A DNA stretch of 64,000 bases, from NCBI RefSeq assembly GCF_025399895.1, contig NZ_JAODUA010000002.1, forward strand, positions 620,001 to 684,000, written 5' to 3'. The stretch comes from Streptomyces sp. ASQP_92 (GTDB lineage Bacteria > Actinomycetota > Actinomycetes > Streptomycetales > Streptomycetaceae). Below the pieces are notes generated by a model, which was not told the DNA's origin, ran no database searches, and worked only from the letters and a program-made list of their open reading frames with translations. The translations under genes and the position numbers were made by a program. Shown piece by piece: positions 8,640 to 16,850 of this stretch. The first letter of the stretch is position 1. Every line of letters begins with the position of its first letter.

Positions 8640-8766
8640 CAGGACCACCTTTCCGCGACGGCCCGGCCCTACCGCGCCGATGCCGCTCTCTCAAACGGTC
8701 CTGACCAACGTAGAGTTGGAGCTCGTTCGGTAGATAGAGGGCAGCCGCGACCCGCCGCGGCTCGGC

Positions 8767-9288
8767 CTACTCCAGTGAACGCAGCGTCGAACGAAGCCAC
8801 TTGAGTTCCGCCGCACTGGTGGCACGGGCGATCGTGAGGATGCCGCGCCGGAACGGGTCGTCCAACTCCTCGGCGCTGATGGGCCGTTCACCGTCGTAGA
8901 AGAAGCTCGCGGGTTCTTCGAGGAAGGTCAGCCTGCGCCGCAGTACTGCGGCCTGTTCGTCCCGGTCCGGCAGATGGCGCAGAAACGCGAGCAGGGTGAA
9001 CCAGCGGTTCTCGTCGGTGATGTCCAGGCGGTCCGGTCCGGCGAGCCGTCGCAGGAGGTCCCGGCGGCCCCCCGGGGTCAAGGTCAGCATGTGCCGGGGG
9101 GCGGCCGCCGCGCCCGGCTGGGTCTCGCGTGCCAGCAGCCCCGCCTTCTCCAGCCGCTTGATCGCCGGATAGAGCGTGCTCTCGCCGACCGGGCGGACAT
9201 GGCCGGTGAGCGCGGTGATCCGCTTGCGCAGCTCGTAGCCGTGCAGTGGTGCTTCGTAGAGGAATCCCAGGATGGCGAGTTCGAGCAT
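8767..9288 (-). CDS. PadR-family transcriptional regulator
   Basis: 173 residues. The N-terminal winged helix is the PadR type (LAILGFLYEAPLHGYELRKRI, about 3-24, then GESTLYPAIKRLEKAGLL near 36-54). It is followed by a C-terminal helical dimerisation region of the longer PadR subgroup (Vir-like), which contains FFYDGERPISAEELDD. PadR proteins usually repress a neighbouring gene and release DNA on binding a small ligand. The ATG at 9288 has little ribosome site, so the message may have a very short leader. A dyad at 9324-9357 lies just upstream, between this gene and the divergent hydrolase. Autoregulation and control of that hydrolase are the natural inference. Confidence 0.9.
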   Translation of the reverse strand: MLELAILGFLYEAPLHGYELRKRITALTGHVRPVGESTLYPAIKRLEKAGLLARETQPGAAAAPRHMLTLTPGGRRDLLRRLAGPDRLDITDENRWFTLLAFLRHLPDRDEQAAVLRRRLTFLEEPASFFYDGERPISAEELDDPFRRGILTIARATSAAELKWLRSTLRSLE

Positions 9289-9323
9289 GCCCGCATTCTG
9301 CCGTACCCGTGCGAAACGCGAGG

Positions 9324-9357
9324 TACATCGGTGGCGTAGTACCACGTCAACGATGTA
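9324..9357. promoter_or_regulatory. Candidate PadR operator (dyad)
   Basis: TACATCG (9324-9330) and CGATGTA (9351-9357) are perfect inverted arms 20 bp apart, with GTGG (9331-9334) and CCAC (9342-9345) as an inner imperfect pair. The ACAT/ATGT ends resemble known PadR half-sites. It begins 36 bp upstream of the padR start codon. Confidence 0.55.
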
Positions 9358-9365
9358 TGTTCGGC

Positions 9366-9401
9366 GACGCGAAGGTCGCGAAGGACGCGAAGGACGCGGT
9401 G
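9366..9401. repeat. 9-bp tandem repeat
   Basis: GACGCGAAG, GTCGCGAAG, GACGCGAAG and a degraded fourth unit GACGCGGTG, in the padR-hydrolase intergenic region. No function is evident. Confidence 0.8.
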
Positions 9402-9471
9402 AGTGGGCGGCGGCGCCGAGGGCGAGGGCCGGTCACCAGTGACGACAGCGATCAGTGACGGGGGAGATTCC

Positions 9472-10275
9472 ATGCGGCAGGCGGAGTTTGATGGGCGCGG
9501 CAGCCGGATCCGGTGGACGCAGAGCGAGGGGGCGGGTCCCGCGCTCGTGTATGTGCACGGCCTGGGGTCCATGTCGGCCGTCTATCACGCGCACGTCGCG
9601 GGACATCCCGCCCTCGCGGGCCGCCGCCAGCTCTTCGTCGATCTGCCCGGCCACGGCATCAGCGACCGGCCCGCCGACTTCGGTTACACCCTGGAGGATC
9701 ACGCGGGCGCCCTCGCGGCGGCCCTCGACGCGGCGGGCGTCACCGGGGCGAAGCTGGTGGCGCACAGCATGGGCGGCGCGGTAGCCATCGTGCTCGCCGC
9801 CCGCCGCCCCGACCTGGTCGCCCGGCTCCTGCTGACCGAGGCCAACCTCGATCCGCAGCCGGTGCCCACGGCGGGCAGCAGCGGGATCGCCACGTACACG
9901 GAGGAGGAGTTCGTGCGGGGAGGCGGCTTCCCCGCGGTGCTCGCGCGCGTCGGTCCGCTGTGGGCGGCGACCATGCGCCTCGCCGACCCCCTCGGTCTGC
10001 ACCGCACGGCCGTCGGTCTCGTACGCGGTACGCGGCCGACGATGCGGGAACTCCTCATGAGAGCCCGGGAGATCGACCGGACCTACCTGGTGGGCGGCCT
10101 GGAGGACGACCTGTCGGGACGCGCCGGCCTCATCGACTCCGGCGTCCGGATCGTGACGATTCCGGACGCCGGGCACAACGTCATGTTCGACAACCCGGAC
10201 GCGTTCGTACGGGAAGTGGCCGCACTCGGCTCGGGCCCCGCCGCTCAGGGCTCGCGGACGGCCACCGCGAGATAG
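9472..10275 (+). CDS. Alpha/beta-hydrolase fold enzyme
   Basis: 267 residues. The oxyanion-hole motif VHGLG lies near residue 28, the LPGHG turn near 59, the nucleophile elbow HSMGGA near 102 with the catalytic Ser, and the catalytic His in DAGHNVMFDNPDAF near 240. Together these make a complete catalytic set for an esterase, lipase or C-C hydrolase. GGGGGAG lies before the ATG at 9472. No signal peptide, so it is cytoplasmic. It faces the padR gene across a candidate operator, which suggests ligand-controlled expression. Its 3' end overlaps the convergent methyltransferase gene by 31 bp. The substrate cannot be inferred. Confidence 0.9.
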   Translation: MRQAEFDGRGSRIRWTQSEGAGPALVYVHGLGSMSAVYHAHVAGHPALAGRRQLFVDLPGHGISDRPADFGYTLEDHAGALAAALDAAGVTGAKLVAHSMGGAVAIVLAARRPDLVARLLLTEANLDPQPVPTAGSSGIATYTEEEFVRGGGFPAVLARVGPLWAATMRLADPLGLHRTAVGLVRGTRPTMRELLMRAREIDRTYLVGGLEDDLSGRAGLIDSGVRIVTIPDAGHNVMFDNPDAFVREVAALGSGPAAQGSRTATAR

Positions 10276-10844
10276 CGCGCGTCCTCGTCGGCGTACGACA
10301 GCAGGCGCCAGCCCGCCGATGCGAGCAGGGGCCGCAGCCGGGGTTCCGCACGCAGATCGTCGTCGGTGATCGTGCGGCCCTGGCGGGCCGCGAGCGCGGC
10401 ACGGCCGATGGGGTGGAACAGGGCGAGGCGGCCGCCCGGGCGCGTGACGCGCGCCAACTCCCTCAGATTGTCTACCGGTTCGGGCAGGTGCGAGATCAGT
10501 CCGGCGCCGAACACCACATCGAGGGAGCCGGGGCGCAACGGCAGCCGGGCCACGTCCGCGCGCAGCAGGACGGCATGCCGGTCGCGTCCGGCCCGGACGG
10601 CCTCGGCGAGCATCTCTGAGGTGAGGTCCACGCCGACGACCACGCCCCGCGCGCCGACGGCGGCCCGCAGGGGGGCCAGGGCGCGGCCTGTCCCGCAGCC
10701 CGCGTCGAGGACGGCGTCGCCCGCCGAAAGGCCGAGCTCCGCGACGGCTGCGGCATACGCCGGGCCGTCGTCGGGGAACCGGCGGTCCCAGTCGGCGGCG
10801 CGCGCCCCGAAGAATTCCTGAACGTGTGTGTGGTCTGCGGCCAT
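10245..10844 (-). CDS. Class I SAM-dependent methyltransferase
   Basis: 199 residues. The SAM-binding motif I is VLDAGCGTGRAL (about 44-55), motif II has the acidic VVVGVDLT, and motif III is LPEPVDNLRELARVTRPGGRLALF. It is a Methyltransf_11-type enzyme on small molecules (the UbiE/phospholipid-like class); the substrate is unknown. The ATG at 10844 is chosen, with GGCGGG just before it; a GTG at 10862 would add six residues. It is convergent with, and overlaps by 31 bp, the alpha/beta-hydrolase gene, so antisense interference between the two messages is possible. Confidence 0.88.
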   Translation of the reverse strand: MAADHTHVQEFFGARAADWDRRFPDDGPAYAAAVAELGLSAGDAVLDAGCGTGRALAPLRAAVGARGVVVGVDLTSEMLAEAVRAGRDRHAVLLRADVARLPLRPGSLDVVFGAGLISHLPEPVDNLRELARVTRPGGRLALFHPIGRAALAARQGRTITDDDLRAEPRLRPLLASAGWRLLSYADEDARYLAVAVREP

Positions 10845-11111
10845 CCCGCCATGATCCCTCACCCGCCGGCTCCGCCGTGCTCACCGCACGACAGCCATGA
10901 ACGCCCCTGCGGGAAGGGGGCACGGACACGGCTCATCGAGCACGTGGGGCGCGCGCCCGCCGCCCGCCTGCACGACCCGGCAGGCCCATGCCCCGGGCCG
11001 CCCCGCCGCGCGACTCCCCGGCGTTCGGCACCGCTTGCCCGTGACGCGCCGGTGGTGAAGGGTGGCAGAAGAACGGGGAAACGGGGAACTGCATGAGCGG
11101 GGAGGCCTGAT

Positions 11112-11525
11112 ATGGCACTGAAGAAGGAACTCGACTGGCTGCTCGACGACCTGACCCGTCGGGTCGAGCACGTGCGGCACGCGATCGTGCTGTCCAACGA
11201 CGGTCTGGTGACCGCGGCCAGCGCCGATCTCGCGCGCGAGGACGCGGAACACCTGGCAGCGGTCTCCTCGGGGCTGCACAGTCTGGCGAAGGGTTCGGGT
11301 CTGCATTTCAAGGCCGGCAAAGTCCGTCAGACCATGGTCGAATTCGACGAGGGCGTCCTGTTCGTCACGGCGGCGGGCGAGGGAAGCTGTCTGGGCGTAC
11401 TCAGTTCCGCGGAGGCCGACATCGGCCAGATCGCCTATGAGATGACCCTGTTGGTCAACCGGGTGGGGGAGCACCTTTCGGTGGCGGCGCGCCAGCCGGG
11501 GAACTTCGGCGCGGGAGGTTTTTGA
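11112..11525 (+). CDS. Roadblock/LC7-domain protein (CvnB-like), orphan
   Basis: 137 residues with one roadblock domain, the fold that regulates small GTPases in bacteria. It resembles CvnB of Streptomyces conservons (sensor kinase CvnA, roadblock CvnB, DUF742 CvnC, GTPase CvnD). None of the three partners is adjacent here, so it is an orphan copy. Features: LDWLLDDLTRRVEHVRHAIVLSNDGLV at the start, then FDEGVLFVTAAGEGSCLGVL. GGGGAGG precedes the ATG at 11112. It may act with a conservon elsewhere in the genome; that is inference. Confidence 0.88.
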   Translation: MALKKELDWLLDDLTRRVEHVRHAIVLSNDGLVTAASADLAREDAEHLAAVSSGLHSLAKGSGLHFKAGKVRQTMVEFDEGVLFVTAAGEGSCLGVLSSAEADIGQIAYEMTLLVNRVGEHLSVAARQPGNFGAGGF

Positions 11526-11571
11526 CCGTCCTGACCCCGGCGGTCGGCGTGCGCGACACCCGCGATCCGAG

Positions 11572-11605
11572 TTGTCCACAGGATGGGCAGGCTGGGTTAT
11601 CCACA
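11572..11605 (+). promoter_or_regulatory. Two DnaA boxes upstream of DUF6397 gene
   Basis: TTGTCCACA (11572-11580) is the DnaA box favoured at Streptomyces oriC, and TTATCCACA (11597-11605) is the general bacterial consensus. Both point the same way, 25 bp apart in phase. They lie 89-122 bp before the ATG at 11694. A CGAGAG-N7-CTCTCG dyad (11646-11664) lies between them and the gene. Confidence 0.7.
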
Positions 11606-11693
11606 GGCCGCACACGATGTCGGCACAGCGGGTTACGGTCGTCACCGAGAGTATTCGTCTCTCGCGTACTCGTTCCTCACGGGGGAGGATCCG

Positions 11694-12713
11694 ATGACCG
11701 TCACCACCACCGTCACCACCCAGAGCGCTGTTGTGCCGGCCGTCGCCGCGAGCGCGGCGGCGCCGGCCGGGCCGAGGCTCGCGCCCGGCGCCGCCGCACG
11801 CGAACTGGAGCTCAGGCGCGGCGAGTTCGACCTCGCCGTTCAGCTCGGCCACATCCGCACCGTGCCGGATCCCGGCGGCGGCCACCGTCGGGTCACCGCG
11901 CGCGAGGTGGCCCGATTGCGGGCCGCCGAGGACTTTCCCGAAGGCCTGCGCGAGCGGGTGCGGACCGTCGGCACCGCCGAGGGCGCCGATCTGCTCGGCA
12001 TCGCACCGGGCCGCTTCACCAAGCTCGCCCGCACCGGCAGGCTCACGCCGGTGCGCTGCTACCTCAATCGCTACCGGGCCGTCGTCTGGCTCTACCTGGC
12101 CGATGAACTGGTCGAACTCGCCCTGCGCGAGCCCGAGTTGCTCAGCGGACGCCACCCGGACCCCGACGGCGGCCAGGACTGGCGGGCGCGGAACTGGCGC
12201 GGCCGCAGGATCGCCATACTGGCCCGCCAGACCGACGACCAATGGGAACAGGCCGCCGCCGTCGCCTCCGCGCTCGACGGCGCGCACCTCGCCGACCTCG
12301 TCCCCGATCCCTATGAACGGGCCTGCCTCAGGCGGCTGCGGCCGGAGACGTTCCGGGTCCACCCGGATTCCGCGACCGCCCAGGGTGTGGTCGACCGGCT
12401 GGTCCTGGCGGACGAACCGGACGAGATCGACTGGTATCGGCTAAGGCTCGTGGAGGCCCTCGCGGACGCCCGGGACCAGTGCCCGGCCCCGCGCCCGATC
12501 GCGGATCCGGCCGGGGAGCCCTGCGTCGGCGCCCGTGTGGCATCCTCCGTGCCGCGCCCTTTCGGCAGGTCCGGGCCGTCCGCCGCGCCGCCGCGACAGG
12601 CGGCCCCCCGCGCGCCCGTCCCTCAGGAGGGCGCCGATCCGAGGGCGGGTGCTCGGCGGCGAGCGGCGCCGATGCGGCCACGTCTGCTGAGGCGGCTACG
12701 ACGGGGAAAGTAG
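11694..12713 (+). CDS. DUF6397-like protein
   Basis: 339 residues. The N-terminus is Thr/Val/Ala rich. The core (about 25-250) includes ARELELRRGEFDLAVQLGHIRT and RRVTAREVARLRAAEDFP, which look like an excisionase/MerR-type DNA-reading helix pair, then a repeat of that pattern (GTAEGADLLGIAPGRFTKLARTGRLTPVRCYLNRYRAVVWLY). The tail is Arg/Pro rich. I place it in DUF6397, a Streptomyces family, from memory of its layout. GGGGGAGGA precedes the ATG at 11694. Two DnaA boxes upstream suggest replication-linked control. A DNA-binding role is inferred from the helices. Confidence 0.7.
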   Translation: MTVTTTVTTQSAVVPAVAASAAAPAGPRLAPGAAARELELRRGEFDLAVQLGHIRTVPDPGGGHRRVTAREVARLRAAEDFPEGLRERVRTVGTAEGADLLGIAPGRFTKLARTGRLTPVRCYLNRYRAVVWLYLADELVELALREPELLSGRHPDPDGGQDWRARNWRGRRIAILARQTDDQWEQAAAVASALDGAHLADLVPDPYERACLRRLRPETFRVHPDSATAQGVVDRLVLADEPDEIDWYRLRLVEALADARDQCPAPRPIADPAGEPCVGARVASSVPRPFGRSGPSAAPPRQAAPRAPVPQEGADPRAGARRRAAPMRPRLLRRLRRGK

Positions 12714-12756
12714 GTGCGCCGGGGTGGGCGGCCACCTTGGCGTGGTTCATGACATC

Positions 12757-12770
12757 CTGTGACGTCACAG
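12757..12770. promoter_or_regulatory. Perfect 14-bp palindrome before ATP-grasp operon
   Basis: CTGTGACGTCACAG is a perfect palindrome ending 47 bp before the first ATP-grasp start codon, the usual place for a dimeric regulator. I do not know the cognate regulator. Confidence 0.6.
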
Positions 12771-12817
12771 CTCGCCGGACGGGATCGGCGGACGTCCGGG
12801 CATTACGGGGAAGGTCG

Positions 12818-13756
12818 ATGAGGCTCTGCTTCCTGGTGGAAGAGCACTACCGCCATGACGGCATGCCCGTCGAGGTGATCCGCCAACTCGATGCCTGGGG
12901 ACACCAGGTCGACGTGGTGCGTCCCGGCGGCTCCTTGCTGCGGATATCCGACGCGGTCCGCGCGGGCAGCCACGACGCGTGGGTGCTCAAGACGGTCTCC
13001 GGTGGCCCGGGGCTCCCGCTCCTGGAGGCCGCCGCCGCCGTCGGGCTGACCACGGTCAACGACGTCCGGTCCATCCGCGGGGTGCGGGACAAGGCACTGG
13101 CCGCGGCCATCGGGCGCAGCCGTGGCCTCCCGGTGCCGGTGACGTATGCGGCGGCCCGGCCCGAACTGCTCGTGGAGATACCCGAGTCGGAGTTCCCGCT
13201 GGTGGTGAAGCCCGCCGACGGAAGCTCGGGGCGGGCCGTGCACCTGGTGCCGACGCCGGAACGGCTGGCCGCGATGCTGCCCGTTCTGGCGGGGGAGGGC
13301 ATGCTCATCGCCCAGCCGTACGTGCCGAACTCGGGGATCGACCTGAAGGTGTACTGCGTCGGGGGCGAGCTGTACGCCACCGAGCGCCGCTCACCCCTCC
13401 ATCCCGACCGGGGCGTCCGGGAGCGGCATGTTCCGCTGCCCGCCGAAGTGGCCGCCATCGTCGACCAGGTCGGCGCGGTCTACGGACTCGACCTGTACGG
13501 GGTGGACGTGCTGCTCGGCCCGGACGGCCCGGTGGTCGTGGACGTCAATGACTTCCCGAGCTTCCGCCAGGTCCCGGACGCCGCGGCGAAGGTGGCCCGC
13601 GCGGTGCTCGAACTGGCCCGCACGGGCAGTGCGGTGGCCGCGGCGGCCTTCGTCTCGGGTGCGGGGCGGATCCCGCAGCAGGCCTTCGGGGGTGGCGCGC
13701 CGACCGCCGGCGTCCAGCCCGTGCGGACCTCGGCAGTGGCGGGCGAGGGCCGGTGA
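12818..13756 (+). CDS. RimK-like ATP-grasp ligase A
   Basis: 312 residues. The ATP-grasp fold is visible: the N-terminal Rossmann-like part, lid residues in FPLVVKPADGSSGRAVHLV (about 126-144), the hinge MLIAQPYVP, and the metal-binding end YGVDVLLGPDGPVVVDVNDFPSFRQV (D-x-N near residue 245). Such enzymes join a carboxylate, via acyl-phosphate, to an amine (RimK, glutathione synthetase, peptide macrocyclases). The ATG at 12818 has GGGGAAGG before it. The gene overlaps the next ATP-grasp gene by 4 bp (GTGA). The tail after residue 280 is Gly/Pro/Ala rich. The substrate is unknown. Confidence 0.88.
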   Translation: MRLCFLVEEHYRHDGMPVEVIRQLDAWGHQVDVVRPGGSLLRISDAVRAGSHDAWVLKTVSGGPGLPLLEAAAAVGLTTVNDVRSIRGVRDKALAAAIGRSRGLPVPVTYAAARPELLVEIPESEFPLVVKPADGSSGRAVHLVPTPERLAAMLPVLAGEGMLIAQPYVPNSGIDLKVYCVGGELYATERRSPLHPDRGVRERHVPLPAEVAAIVDQVGAVYGLDLYGVDVLLGPDGPVVVDVNDFPSFRQVPDAAAKVARAVLELARTGSAVAAAAFVSGAGRIPQQAFGGGAPTAGVQPVRTSAVAGEGR

Positions 13757-14577
13757 GCGACGAGCTGACGACGATAGGGCTGATCACCCCGGAACCGGAC
13801 CACCCGCTGCTCGCCGCCACCACGGAACTGCTCGGGCGGGAACACCGGGTGGAGACGATCCACCCGGAGACGACCCGGCTCGACGCTCTGGGCTCACCGG
13901 CGGACGTGTACCTGCTGAAGTCGCGCACGCCCGCAGCCCTCGCGCTGGCCCGGGAGCTGGAGTCCCGGGGGGCGCCGGTGGTCAACTCGGCGGAGGCGAC
14001 CACCCTGTGCCAGGACCGTACGGCGATGGCGGAGCGGGCCCTGGCGGCGGGCCTGCCGTTCTCGGTGACCCGCACCCATGCCTCGCTGGCCGGGCTCGCG
14101 GCCGAAGCGGGGCCGGTGGGGCCGCTGGTGGTGAAGAGTCGCCACAGCAGACGCCATGACCTGGTGGCCCGGGTCGACAGCCGGCGCCAGTTGGCCGAGC
14201 TGACCGACGAGTGGGCGGAAGAGCCCGTCGTGACACAGGAGTTCGCGGAGAACAACGGGGTCGACCACAAACTCTGGGTGATCGACGGCACGGTCTTCGC
14301 GGCCCTGCGCCGCTCCGAGCTCTCCCCGGCGGGACGCGGTCCCACCCGCTCCCTGTCGCTGGGCCAACTGCCGCCCGGCTGGGCCGAGTTGGCGGTCAAG
14401 GTGGGCGCGGTCTTCCGTCTCGACGTCTACGGTGTCGATGTCCTGGAGACGGCGCGGGGCGGTCCGCTGATCGTGGACATCAACGCCTTCCCCGGCATTC
14501 GGGGCCAGGAGGGAGCCCCCGAGGCCCTCGCCGCCCTGGCGCTGCGCAGGGCCCGCGAGGCGGTCGCGGCGGCCTGA
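13753..14577 (+). CDS. RimK-like ATP-grasp ligase B
   Basis: 274 residues, a second ATP-grasp protein, diverged from its neighbour but with the same layout: VKSRHSRRHDLVARV as the lid region (about 122-136), VVTQEFAENNGVDHKLWVIDGTVFA as the hinge, and DVYGVDVLETARGGPLIVDINAFPGI as the metal-binding end. The GTG at 13753 overlaps the previous stop, so the two are coupled. The lid lacks the glycine-rich GSSG loop of enzyme A, which may alter nucleotide handling. No precursor peptide, methyltransferase, protease or transporter is within 1 kb. Possible roles are dipeptide or amino-acid-tag ligation; this is inference. Confidence 0.86.
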   Translation: MSDELTTIGLITPEPDHPLLAATTELLGREHRVETIHPETTRLDALGSPADVYLLKSRTPAALALARELESRGAPVVNSAEATTLCQDRTAMAERALAAGLPFSVTRTHASLAGLAAEAGPVGPLVVKSRHSRRHDLVARVDSRRQLAELTDEWAEEPVVTQEFAENNGVDHKLWVIDGTVFAALRRSELSPAGRGPTRSLSLGQLPPGWAELAVKVGAVFRLDVYGVDVLETARGGPLIVDINAFPGIRGQEGAPEALAALALRRAREAVAAA

Positions 14578-14819
14578 CCGTCCGGGCCGGTCCCGGGGAC
14601 GGGGCCGCACGCCGTGCGCGGGCGTGGGCACGCCTACCCGCGTGTGCCTGCCTCAGCACGCCTGCCTGCACCTGACCCGCCTCCCGATGCCTCGCTCCGT
14701 ACCCTGCCTCCGCCCGCCTGGCTCCGCTCGGGGAATGCCGCACATCGGCTTCCGGTCGTTCGGCACCGCCATCCGGCACCCGCGTCAGACCGGAGGCGGG
14801 GGCCCTGGGGCCGGGGTGC

Positions 14820-15428
14820 TCAGCTTCCCGTGTGCTGTCCCACCGTGTTCCACGCGGTGATCACCGGGCGGTCGTGCTCGCGGCCGAGGCGGGAGAGGGC
14901 GCCCGTGTCGAGGACGAACAGGGCGCCGCCCGCAGCGGGAAGTCCGAGATAGCGGGCCGTCAGGACGCGCAGGAAGTGGGAGTGGGCGATGAGGACGACA
15001 TCCTCCTCGCTCGCGGTCAGCGCGGCCCCGGCCTCGGCCAGGACCCGGTCGGCCCGGGCCCCCACCTCGGCCGGGCTCTCGCCGGGGTGCTCCGCCGGGC
15101 CCGGCGCGACGCCGTCGGTCCACAGGTTCCAGTCGGGCCGGGTGCGATGGATCTCGGGAGTGGTCACGCCCTCGTAACCGCCGTAGTCCCATTCGTGGAG
15201 GTCCGGGACGATACGGGCGTTCTTGAGTCCGGCCAACTCCGCGGTGCGCGTGGCGCGTTGGAGCGGACTGACCAGGACGAGTCCCACGGACCGGTCGGCC
15301 AGCAGGGGCGCGACCGCGCGGGCCTGGGCCTCGCCGTGTGCCGTGAGCGGCAGGTCGGTGTAGCTCGTGTGCTGTCCCGACAGCGACCATTCGGTCTCCC
15401 CGTGACGTACGAGGATCAACTCACCCAT
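14820..15428 (-). CDS. Histidine-phosphatase (phosphoglycerate-mutase-like) protein
   Basis: 202 residues. The catalytic RHGE motif is in LVRHGETEWS (residues 6-15); HEWDYGGYEG near 80 and the second catalytic His in VLIAHSHFLRVL near 147 complete the site. Members dephosphorylate sugar phosphates or similar metabolites through a phosphohistidine. The length matches the small cofactor-dependent phosphatase group, not glycolytic mutases (about 250 residues). The ATG at 15428 follows GGAG at a rather long distance. It is monocistronic, downstream of the export operon terminator. Confidence 0.9.
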   Translation of the reverse strand: MGELILVRHGETEWSLSGQHTSYTDLPLTAHGEAQARAVAPLLADRSVGLVLVSPLQRATRTAELAGLKNARIVPDLHEWDYGGYEGVTTPEIHRTRPDWNLWTDGVAPGPAEHPGESPAEVGARADRVLAEAGAALTASEEDVVLIAHSHFLRVLTARYLGLPAAGGALFVLDTGALSRLGREHDRPVITAWNTVGQHTGS

Positions 15429-15561
15429 GGCTGTGTGTTCCGTTCTCCGTGTGCATCCTCCGGGTCGTTGCCGTCCCGGCCGTACGCGGGGGCAACCGTG
15501 CCGGTGGCGCGGGCATTCCATGCGGAACGGCGTGTCGAGGGAGGGATACCTCACGTGGCGC

Positions 15562-15621
15562 CCGGGGACCTCGCCACGGCCCGGGTTCCGCAGGGCCCCG
15601 GGAACGTGGCGAGGTCCCCGG
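15562..15621 (-). terminator. Strong hairpin after the export operon
   Basis: CCGGGGACCTCGCCACG (15562-15578) pairs perfectly with CGTGGCGAGGTCCCCGG (15605-15621), a 17-bp stem; the 26-nt loop has its own CCGGG/CCCGG pairing. It begins 27 bp beyond the stop of the FtsX-type permease. Confidence 0.8.
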
Positions 15622-15647
15622 CGGGGCCGGACCGTGTGCGGGGTTCG

Positions 15648-16850
15648 TCAGGCGGAGTGCAGGGCGAGTGTGGGGGACAGGCGCGAGGCGCGTACGGCCG
15701 GGTAGAGCCCGGCGACCGTGCCGATCACCAGGGTCGCACCGAAGCCGCCGACGATCGCCCACGGCGGAACCACCCAGGGGATGCCGTCGGCCACCGAGTA
15801 CACCGCCGTCGCCGTCCCGCCGAGGAGGATCCCGGCCGCGCCACCGAGCCCGGAGAGCAGCAGGGACTCGGTGACGAACTGGCCTCTGATCTGGCCCCGG
15901 GTCGCACCGATGGAGCGACGCAGGCCGATCTCGTAACGACGTTCCAGAACCGAGATGATCATGGTGTTGGCCACGCCGACCCCGCCGACCAGGAGCGCCA
16001 CCCCGCCGAGGCCCAGCAGCAGGCTGCTGAACGCCCCCTCGGTGGCGGTCTTCGCCTGGAGGGCGGAGGACGGATCGCTGACTCCGACGTCGCGCGGCCG
16101 CTCGGGGGAGACGGTGCGAGGGATGAGGTGGTGGACCCGTTCGACCGAGGCGTCGGCGGAGCGTTCGTAGACGGCCGTGGGGCGGCCGTCGAAGCCGAGC
16201 CGGCTCGTCGCGACGTCCCAGCCGACCAGCGCCGAGCGGGCGATGTCGGGTGCGAGCGGCAGGGGGGCGAGGATGCCCAGCACGGTGAAGTACTGGTCGT
16301 CGATGAACACCTGTTGGCCGGGGGCGGTGATGCCGAGCCGCCCGGCCGCCACATCGCCCAGGACCACCGACGGGTACTTCCCGGTGGCCGAGTTGAGGAA
16401 GGTTCCGCTGCGCATCGTGCCGCGCAGGGTGGTGAGCAGGTCGTCGGTGGCCGCCTGGACCTGGATGCCGCCGGTGATGGTGTCGGGGATCTTCTCCGAC
16501 CGGCGGATCGTCTGCGGCACCGCGCCCGTCGCGCCGACGTGCTCCACCCCGACGATCCGCGCCACCCGTCCCGCCGCGTCCTTCGCGAGCGGCACCGGCT
16601 TCCCGGTCAGCAGGTCGGTGCCGGGCGTCACGACCAGCATGTTGGTGCCGAGTCCGTCGAGCTCGCGGAGCAACTGCTCCTTGCTGGACGCCGAGATCCC
16701 CACCACCGCGATCATCGTGGCGATGCCGATCGCGATACCGAGCGCCGAGAGCACCACGCGCAAGGGACGGCTGCGCATCCCGGCGGCGCCGGTGTGCAGG
16801 ATGTCCCGAGGACCCAGCCGGGCCGGCCTGAGCACCGGCCGCCCGCTCAT
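15648..16850 (-). CDS. MacB/FtsX-type ABC transporter permease
   Basis: 400 residues. The topology is that of a MacB-like permease: one membrane helix near 30-52, a large extracytoplasmic MacB_PCD domain (about 53-270), then three helices in the last 130 residues, with the coupling motif ERRYEIGLRRSIGAT typical of FtsX-family permeases. Such permeases use ATP hydrolysis inside the cell to drive mechanical movement outside it, for example in peptide or drug export. The ATG at 16850 overlaps the stop of the ATPase gene (ATGA). It is the last gene of a four-gene operon ending in a strong hairpin. Confidence 0.93.
   Translation of the reverse strand: MSGRPVLRPARLGPRDILHTGAAGMRSRPLRVVLSALGIAIGIATMIAVVGISASSKEQLLRELDGLGTNMLVVTPGTDLLTGKPVPLAKDAAGRVARIVGVEHVGATGAVPQTIRRSEKIPDTITGGIQVQAATDDLLTTLRGTMRSGTFLNSATGKYPSVVLGDVAAGRLGITAPGQQVFIDDQYFTVLGILAPLPLAPDIARSALVGWDVATSRLGFDGRPTAVYERSADASVERVHHLIPRTVSPERPRDVGVSDPSSALQAKTATEGAFSSLLLGLGGVALLVGGVGVANTMIISVLERRYEIGLRRSIGATRGQIRGQFVTESLLLSGLGGAAGILLGGTATAVYSVADGIPWVVPPWAIVGGFGATLVIGTVAGLYPAVRASRLSPTLALHSA

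Noticed and set aside
12757..12770. Palindrome as a Crp site
   Set aside because: Crp needs GTG-N6-CAC; here the spacing is GTG-N4-CAC.
14578..14819. Graspetide-type precursor peptide beside the ATP-grasp genes
   Set aside because: I looked for a short Thr/Glu/Asp-rich repeat peptide; the frames here are Arg/Pro/Leu-rich with no ribosome site.
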